Assembly (NCBI RefSeq): GCF_000220395.1
Contig: NW_004086137.1
Coordinates: forward strand, 1-32,293
Direction of reading: 5' to 3'
Length of the DNA stretch: 32,293 nucleotides
DNA from: Ichthyophthirius multifiliis
Taxonomy: Eukaryota; Ciliophora; Oligohymenophorea; Hymenostomatida
Positions 24,879-32,293 of the stretch are shown here, piece by piece. Below the pieces are notes generated by a model, which saw nothing but the letters and a program-made list of their open reading frames with translations, was not told where the DNA came from and ran no database searches. Each line of letters begins with the position of its first letter. The first letter of the stretch is position 1. The translations under genes were made by a program, and so were the position numbers.

Positions 24879-25838
24879 TCAATTACTAATTTTATTATTT
24901 TAATCATAATTAATTTTTTATTTATCTGTATAATACTATATACTAGTTTCACTACTTAAATTACTACAAATATTCTATTAATTATTAATAACTTAAATAT
25001 TTGATTATGCATTTTTATTATATTTATCTTTTTTATTTGATATTTTAATTTAATAAGAATAATTATTTTAATTTAATAATAAATTAGAAAGTAAAAGTTT
25101 ATTTTATATATCATGTTATATTTTTTAATAGGAATTATATTTTTTAGTTACGGATTAATGTTATTATATTTCTTTTTTTTAAAGAATTCTATTTTATATA
25201 TTTAAGAAATTATTTTGTTTTTATTTATTTTAATTTAAAATTTTTTTTTTTTTTGGGATAATCCCATTATTAAAAATGAATCGTTTTCTGTTAAATTATT
25301 TACATTAATTGAATTTTTGGTATTTATATAGTCGGAATTTTATATAGAATATGTTCTTAACAGAGCTTGACTTTAAGAATTTTATCTTCTCTCTTTTATA
25401 GATTAGAATTAATTTTTTATTAGGAATTATTTTATTTCTTATTGATTTTAAATTAATAATAATAATTTATTTTTAATTTCTTATTCTGAATTAATATTTT
25501 ATGTATTTTCTGTAATTTATTTATTTTATATATATTTTACTTAATATTACTACTATTTAAATAATTATTAACTATTAATATTTATGTTATCATATTTTTC
25601 ACATTCTAATATATTTAAATTTTATTCTTTTTAATCTAATTTATTTTAATAATCAGATTTATATGAATATTATTATTAACTATAATCTTCTTTATTTTTT
25701 TTATCATTAATATCTTTATTAATATCGTTATTATAAATATCTTTATTAATATCATTATTAATATCTTTATTAATATCTTTGTTAATATCTTTATTAATAT
25801 CTTCATTATTAATATCTTTATTAATATATTTATTAATA

Positions 25839-25885
<47 letters not shown>

Positions 25886-26667
25886 TTATTTATTAAATAT
25901 ATTTTTAATTAAGAATTTTTTTTAAGTATTTTAATTATAATATTATTTATTTTATACATTTTAAATAATACTATTTCTATTTTATCTTACTAATTTATTA
26001 TTATCTTAATTTTTTATAACAGACTTTTTAAATTCTTGAAATTTTATATCATTTTGACTTTCTGCTTTGATTCTTTATAATTTTATTTTTTAATCTTCTA
26101 TCCATACATCTTCTTAATTTTACATATTATCCTCTATTTTTATTAACGACTGAAATATTTTTTATTAATTATTATGTTCTATATCATTTATTAAATAATT
26201 ATTCTATAGTGAATTTCTTTTAAATAAATTATTTTTATTTTTTTTAAAAGCTTATTACTATAAGTTTAAATCATTTAAATCAAAATTAGACTATCTAATT
26301 TATTTATAATTTTTATTTAATTTATTATTAATTTAATTAAACTCATCTTTATGATTTTCTAATATTTTTTAAATTTATTAACTTTCATTATTATTAAATT
26401 CATCATTTTCAGTTGAAAAATGCTTATTTAATTATTACTAAAAGGAATTTATTGAATTATTATCATCTTTATTTAACTCTTATGTTTAAATGAATTTATT
26501 AAAATTTTATTATTCTTCTTATGGAATTTACATTTTAGCTAAATTTATTAATCTTTCTTTTTTAATTTATTATTTTAAATATACTTAATTTTTTAGTTTC
26601 TCGAAAAAATTATATCCAAAAACATTACAAATATCCTTTTATTAAATATAAAAAAAAATATAAATAA

Positions 26668-26726
<59 letters not shown>

Positions 26727-29165
26727 AATATGTTTATTAAATATTTTACATTTTATTCGAATTAATAAAGTATAGCCTCTTAACTATAACATATAGCCTT
26801 ATTTTATCTAAATTTTATATTTTAAACGATTTCTTCATCACCAAAATAACTGCCTTTACCAATAATTTTTAATCTATATCTAATTTTTTAATTATAGTTT
26901 TTTTTTTCACTTTTAATTTTTCTAATTCAGTATAAGTATTTTTTTACTAATTATATATTTATAATATTTTTTTATTAATTTAAAAATATTTATTTATATA
27001 CATTATTATATTAATCTTCGTTATATTTTTATGTTAATTATTCCACTTATTCATATTATTATTATAATTCTAATTCTCCTTCTTTTATTAAATAAAAAAA
27101 ATTCGAAGTATCTCCTTCTGAATAAATAGGTTCTCTCATTTTTAGTTTAATTATTTACATTTAATGTATAATTTAATACAATTTTCTATCAGGTGCATTT
27201 GAAAAAAAAGAAAACGAAGATAGAAAATCTATTTTTTCCCTCCATACAGTTTTTTACATACTACCCAAAACTTTATCAAATGAAGCTTTATTTAAAATCA
27301 TAACGTGAGATTCTTCTTTTGATACCAAAGTAGCAGTTCTAATAAATTTATATATGTATTAAATTTAAAAAATTTTTAATTCTGTAATTATATTAAATAA
27401 AATCAAAAAACATTATGAAAAAAAATTGGAAAATAACTTCAAATTGTTTTTTATAAATAGGTTTATATTAAAATAAATTAATAATAATAAATAAAAAAAT
27501 AATAATATGAATAAGATAAATTATAATGATGTTTATGTTTATATCATTAAATTTTTTAATAATCAATAAAATAAAAAAAATATAAATGAAATAAATAATT
27601 TTTATAATTATTGTGTTTAAGATATAAAAAATAAATATAAAATTATGTATATAAATATATATATTGTATATGTATTTATTAATTTATATTTATATTTTTT
27701 TTAATTTTATTTAATTATTTTTATATTTTTATATTTTTATACTTTTTTATTCTATATTTAAATTTACCTTCCCTTAGAAGTAATTAAAGATATTTCACCA
27801 AAAGAGTCACCAGGTACAAAAATTTTTACTAGAATAAAACCTGGATAATTATCTTTTAAAAATAATAATTCATCCTTTGTATTATTATTTTCATTTTAAT
27901 CGTTACATATTTCATCTATTGGACTATTATATTTTTATAATCTATAATATATAATTAATATTAATAAGTAAAACATATAAAGGTTGAAAAAAAAATTACA
28001 ATTACAATTTTTAAAAAGACTTTTTAGCTTTTTTTATATATAATTTTTACTTAATTTTATAAACAAATCCTTTGACATTTTTTTCGACTGTTTCTTTTTT
28101 AATAGTATTTTTTGTAAGAATATTTAAAAACTTTCTAGTATCTTTCTCTTATTATGATTCTCCATTTATTTCTTAAATATGACTTAATTAATCTTCTTTA
28201 TCATAATTATATAAAGGATCGGGTATTAAACAATATATTGACCCTAAATATATATACATAAATAATAATATAAATAATATAAAATAAATATAAATATATA
28301 TATATATATAAATATATATATATATTTATATTTATATTTATTGCCTTTAATAAGAGTATATAAATCTTTTCCAACATCTCCATAATTAAATAATACTTAA
28401 TGCTTTTAATATACTTTAGTCGTCAATTAATTTGCTATATTAACGAAATTTTATTTGTCATTTTTTGTAAATATATTATTCTAATCTTAAAAAAAGTTTA
28501 TGTTTTTAAATATGTTATGTAAAAAATCTATTTCTAATTGATTTTTCAATTTTTTTCTTAATGTATATATAGCTATCTATTATATATAATAATTAAAAAT
28601 AGTAATTATTTATTGTTAAATATAAAAATATATGTATATAAATATATATCATATATATATATATATATATATATAAATATATATATTTAATAATTTTTTT
28701 TTTTTTTTATATACATTCTTTTTTTAAATATATTAACAAAATAAAAAGTTATTTTATTATTTATTTATAAATTTATAATAAAAATTGATAAAAATGAAAT
28801 AAAATATAGTAAATTTGTTTTTTATATATATAAAATACGTTTTAATTTTCTTCTTTTTATAAATCAACATTTTCTTATTTTAATATATCAATTAACATTT
28901 AATCCTTTTGACTTAATATCATTTTCGGCAATTTATTGTTAAAAATATTTATTAATCTATCTGAATTTAATGATCCTCTTTTTAAAAAGTTTTTTTAAGT
29001 TTCCTCTTTATAGTTTATGTTTTGTTTTTGAATATCTTTTATTGAAATCTTATATTTTTTTTCTGTATCAATGTTTGATTAACTTTTTATAAGCCTTTTT
29101 TCATATAATACAGTTTCTTCGTCTGTTTATTCGATATTTTTTTATTATAATACTGTATTAATCAT
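24879..29165 (-). CDS. Cyclic-nucleotide-binding protein with two CNB domains and long Gln/Asn-rich tail
   Basis: Exons 29165-28839, 28576-28345, 28243-28051, 27941-27768, 27338-27002, 26946-26750 and 26635-24879; about 1072 residues. The N-terminal ~150 residues are hydrophilic. CNB1 starts at LTTKVYQKHQVLFNYGDVGK and ends in a good phosphate-binding cassette (PGDSFGEISL, then GRTATLV), but about 100 residues are inserted between its strands. CNB2 (LKMREPIYSEGDTSNFFYLI, then GKGSYFGDEE) lacks the usual Arg-Ala/Thr after the cassette, so it may not bind nucleotide. No kinase or channel segment is present. The tail (about 488-1072) is Gln/Asn/Lys-rich with an NKDI repeat and poly-Asn. Intron 2 is GC..AG; intron lengths are 262, 101, 109, 429, 55 and 114 nt. 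Two one-base breaks map to T10 (26898-26907) and T14 (25241-25254). Confidence 0.8.
25702..25839. repeat. 12-nt repeat encoding Asn-Lys-Asp-Ile
   Basis: Imperfect tandem copies of a 12-nt unit; the minus-strand unit AATAAAGATATT encodes NKDI, with some NNDI variants. It lies inside the tail of the cyclic-nucleotide-binding protein. It also produces the spurious I/L/K-rich minus ORF at 25636-25842. Confidence 0.8.
25840..25884. repeat. (ATT)n trinucleotide repeat encoding poly-Asn
   Basis: About 15 ATT units, read as AAT (Asn) codons on the minus strand in the last exon of the cyclic-nucleotide-binding gene. It joins directly to the NKDI repeat. Confidence 0.85.
26672..26719. repeat. (TA)n tract in intron 6 of the CNB gene
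   Basis: TA repeat inside the 114-nt intron 26636-26749. Confidence 0.85.
28244..28344 (-). other. GC..AG intron in the CNB gene
   Basis: The exon before it ends ..LIKG and the next begins at SIYCLIPDP, a typical CNB strand. The only in-frame junction uses donor GCAATA (28344) and acceptor TTTAG (28244), 101 nt. No GT gives the same frame. GC donors are rare in eukaryotes and this is the only one in the window. Confidence 0.6.
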
Positions 29166-29491
29166 TTTTATTTTACTTTTATTTTTTTTATTGAATGATA
29201 AATAATAATTTTTTTTTTGATTTATATTATTATTTTTATATGATATAAATTAAAAATTTATTAATTTTATTTTTTTACATTTATACTTTTAATTTATATT
29301 AAATAATTAGAAAAATGATATATTTTAATTATTTTTAATTAAAATTACAATTTTAATATAAACTAAAAATAAATAAAACTAAAATCAAAAAAATAAATAT
29401 ATATATATATATATGTTTATATATATATAATGTATATTTATAATATTTACTAATTTTACATTAATATCTTATAAATGATTTAATAAAAAAC
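29166..29491. promoter_or_regulatory. Divergent intergenic region
   Basis: Lies between the start of the minus-strand cyclic-nucleotide gene (29165) and the plus-strand histidine phosphatase region, so it should contain both promoters. Very AT-rich with a TA block near 29400-29425. No specific element can be named. Confidence 0.4.
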
Positions 29492-29648
29492 ATGTATAAA
29501 CTATATACAAGGTAAATGTTAAAAACCGCAAAAAGAATGTTCGTAATTTCACATAATCCCCCGTTCTAATCCAATATAAAATTTTTCTTTGAAAATCACA
29601 AACCTCCTCCAACATTTACCTGAGGACTCTTTTAAATATAATTTTTGT
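29492..29648 (+). other. GC-richer leader, possible upstream coding exon
   Basis: Less AT-rich than any spacer. An ORF from ATG 29492 to TGA 29621-29623 reads MYKLYTRQMLKTAKRMF and ends in HKPPPTFT (43 residues). The frame of the downstream phosphatase is also open here (LLQHLPEDSFKYNF). The two frames overlap and I could not join them by a GT..AG intron. It may be the true N-terminus of the phosphatase with a one-base error, or a 5' UTR with an upstream ORF. Confidence 0.4.
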
Positions 29649-30452
29649 ATGTAATTCTAGCCTGTAAGTGACCTTGAAGATCCCTAAAAAAATATTCTTT
29701 TAATCAGACATGCTTTAAGTACTTACAATTTTGCATATTTTAGATATTTTTATGAAACAGGGTGTACAAACTTCGAAGTATTAAACTAAAAAGACTTCAT
29801 AGATTGTGATTTACATGAAATAGGGGTACAAATGTGCATTAAAAATAGAATATTTTTGCAAAATATAAAAATTCACACAGTGTTTGTTTCACCAATGAAA
29901 AGAGCTTTAAAAACTGCAAAAATATTATTCGAAAATAATAATAAAAACATAAAATTCGTAATTTTACCTGATTGTGTTGAAATTTTAAGTAAAGTTTGTG
30001 ATATATCAGATTTTTAAAATACTAAAAAAGATGTATATATAGAAAACCTATCATATGAATATTTTTTAAATGAAAATAATTGGTAAATTGAATATATAAA
30101 CAAAGAGCTTTTTATAAACACGAAAGGATAAAATACAGAAAAAAGTGCAGAAATAAATACTACTGATGATGATGAGAAAAATACCGTAAAAAATAATAAT
30201 ATTTTATATGAAAAAAACTTAGATTTATTTGAAAAAATCGTCTAAATATATCCATAAAGTTTAGAAAATAAACAAAGTTTAGAAAATAGATGTTAAAAGA
30301 TAAAAAATATAATAAAATAATATATAAAAGAAAACAATATTGATTTCAAAAAAGAAAAAATAATTTTAGTTTCTCATTTTAATTTTTTAAATACTTTTAC
30401 GAATTACATACATTAATTTGAAAATTGTGAAATTTTTCCTTTTTAAATTTGA
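29649..30452 (+). CDS. Histidine phosphatase (phosphoglycerate-mutase-like) family protein
   Basis: Single exon of 267 residues from ATG 29649 to TGA 30450-30452; a longer N-terminus is possible. The family uses a phosphohistidine intermediate. The catalytic motif is at residues 20-25, LLIRHALST, with RHA instead of the usual RHG. DLHEIGVQ corresponds to the LTxxGxxQ element. FVSPMKRALKTAKIL corresponds to SPLxRAxxTA and contributes the second Arg, and ILVSHFNFLNTF supplies the second catalytic His. An Asp/Glu/Asn-rich insert (TTDDDEKN) lies before the last block. All key catalytic positions are present, so it is probably active, but the substrate (sugar phosphate, phosphoprotein or other) cannot be told. 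It is 102 nt upstream of the next plus-strand gene. Confidence 0.78.
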
Positions 30453-30554
30453 AACAATAAAATTAAATATATTACATATATATATATTTAATAAATATAT
30501 ATTTTTTTTATTTTTTATTTTTTGTTAAAAAATTAAAAAAAAACAAAAACAAAA

Positions 30555-32096
30555 ATGGATAATTATCCTTAAAATTGCATAATACATAATATATAAAATA
30601 AATATATTTGTATATCTATAGATTGTTAAACTCCCTAAAAAATTGCTTGCGCAGAATGTCATGTAGAAGGTCCTCATTTAAAACACGAACTTGTCAAAAT
30701 TGATAATTTTAAATAAATTTTATAATAAAAAAGCCTTTAAATATTAAAATTATAAGATCAAAATAAAAAAGAAGAATTAAAAAATAGACTTTTATAAGAA
30801 AAAATTAAACTAGAATCTTATTTTTAATTAAAACTAGAAGAATTTGTATAATAAAATATAAATTTAATGAATATATAAGCTTAAAAAGATCATTTTTTAA
30901 ATGAAAATATTAAATAAAATTTATTTAATTTCTAATAATAAACAATTGATTTTTAAAACGAAAAAGAACTAGAAATAGCCATTAATATATATAACAATAA
31001 TTAAAAAAGTCCATAAATTAATTAAAATTCAGACTTAATATTTTAAAAAATCATAACTCAAATGTAAAAAAACTTAAATACAATAAACTAAAAAATAACT
31101 AAGATATTTAAATAAATAAATAACCAAAAAGATTAAAGTTCTCCAAATAATACAAAAAGAAATAATATAATTCTTCCATTTAAACCCCTTAATTAAAAAA
31201 GACTTACAGGCCATAAAGGTTGGATATATAAAATCGAAAAAATAGACACAGGAATATTAGCAACATGTAGTTCTGATAAAGATTGTATAATATGGGAAAC
31301 AAAAACTCAAAAAAAGCTTTAATAAATAACCATAATTAACAAAAAAACTCAAATACTAACCATATGTAGACTAAATATTGAAACAATAGCTTTAGGCTTA
31401 TCTGATAAGACCATAAGAGTATATATATGGGAAACATAAAAATTAGTATAAATTATTAAAGGATAAAAAGCATACCCAAATTCACTTATATGTATAAATG
31501 AGACTTTATTAGCCTCTACTAGTGATACTTCTGTTTATATATGGGATTGGTAAACTGGAGTATAAGTCAATTTATTAAATTAGTTACATGATGGAATCAT
31601 ATATTAGATAATATTACTACATTAGGAATCTTTAATGGCTTCTTGTAGTAAAGATACAAGCATAAAAATCTATGATTTCGATAAAAAATAAATAATAGGA
31701 CATTTAAAAGGACACAAATAAACTGTTTTGTGCATTTCATATTTAAAAAATACATTACTTGCATCGGGTTCTGGGGATTAAACAATAAGAATATGGGATT
31801 ATAGTGATTTTTTACTTATTAATGTTATAAAAATACCAAATGAGACTATTTATTCAATTTGTAAAATTGATAATGTCTATTTTGCAGCAGGTTTAGGTAG
31901 TTCTATAATATAAATATGGGATTATGATAATATAGAAGATTTAGAGAATTCATAATAGTAGGATTAAGAAAGTAATGTAAAGCCTTTATAAATTTTATTA
32001 GGACATAATGGGGCGGTTGGATGTGTTTGCTATATAGAAAATGAGAATATATTAGTTAGTGGAAGTAATGATTATAATGTTATTTTATGGGAATGA
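30555..32096 (+). CDS. B-box zinc finger, coiled coil and seven WD40 repeats
   Basis: Intronless gene of 513 residues, ATG 30555 to TGA 32094-32096. Residues about 7-45 carry a B-box-like Cys/His pattern (CIIH, YIC, DCQ, CAECH, GPHLKH), which binds zinc. A Gln/Lys/Glu-rich helix of about 140 residues follows and should form a coiled coil. From about 215 there are seven WD40 units: TGHKGWIYKIE..CIIWE, TIRVYIWE, TSVYIWDW, TSIKIYDF, KGHKQTVLCIS..TIRIWDY, SIIQIWDY and LGHNGAVGCVC..NVILWE. Seven units close one beta-propeller. The layout resembles TRIM-type scaffolds, but no RING finger is visible, so ubiquitin ligase activity is not supported. The ciliate code is needed throughout (many TAA = Gln). 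It ends with the last propeller strand and no tail. Confidence 0.9.
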
Positions 32097-32293
32097 GATA
32101 TTATTTATATTAATCTTTATAATTTTTAATTTAAATATAATTAGTAATTAATACAATATAGTTCTTTAAAAAATTTTATAATAAAAAAAATATGTATAAA
32201 GTAATATAAATTAAATATATATTTAATTATATATATATATATACTATTTTTTTTTATTTATATATATATATATATAATAATTATTTATTATTT
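32097..32293. other. 3' flank with TA repeats
   Basis: AT-only sequence downstream of the WD40 gene. No feature seen. Confidence 0.6.

Noticed and set aside
25636..25842. Minus-strand ORF made of I/L/K repeats
   Set aside because: It is the NKDI repeat of the cyclic-nucleotide-binding gene read in the wrong frame.
1..32293. tRNA, rRNA, transposon or CRISPR content
   Set aside because: I saw no cloverleaf-like or rRNA-like sequence, no transposase motifs and no spaced direct repeats; TA tracts are simple microsatellites.

Overview
The window is nuclear DNA of a ciliate with an extremely AT-rich genome. The coding regions read cleanly only if TAA and TAG are glutamine and TGA is the sole stop. 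Under that code the short standard-code ORFs merge into long genes with recognisable domains. Genes are interrupted by many short GT..AG introns, mostly 31-120 nt and often built of (TA)n. AT content, code, intron style and gene content suggest an oligohymenophorean such as Ichthyophthirius rather than Tetrahymena or Paramecium. That species guess is inference. All exon boundaries below were worked out by hand from frame, splice dinucleotides and protein-family fit.

Left part (1-7.4 kb): the 3' part of a START-domain gene (+), a complete adenylosuccinate synthetase gene with six introns (+), a four-EF-hand calcium-binding protein like Tetrahymena TCBP-25 (-), and a Gln/Asn-rich protein of unknown function (-). 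Middle (8.8-21.3 kb), almost all on the minus strand: an OSCA/TMEM63-type membrane channel, a small four-helix COPI-associated (TVP15-like) Golgi membrane protein, a protein joining a Pex14 N-terminal domain to leucine-rich repeats, a TPR-like protein, a coiled-coil protein and a DIX-like protein with adaptor-type C-terminal motifs. Right part (21.8-32.1 kb): a short Tudor-SN protein equivalent to SN3-SN4-Tudor-SN5 of animal SND1 (-), a large cyclic-nucleotide-binding protein (-), a histidine phosphatase (+) and an intronless B-box/coiled-coil/WD40 protein (+).

The genes are unrelated housekeeping, signalling and trafficking genes, with no operon logic. They are separated by AT-rich spacers in which I see no tRNA, rRNA, mobile element or CRISPR. 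The most interesting items are the Pex14-LRR fusion, the DIX-like protein, the truncated Tudor-SN, a large insertion inside the first cyclic-nucleotide domain, a GC..AG intron, and three one-base frame breaks in A/T homopolymers that look like assembly errors.
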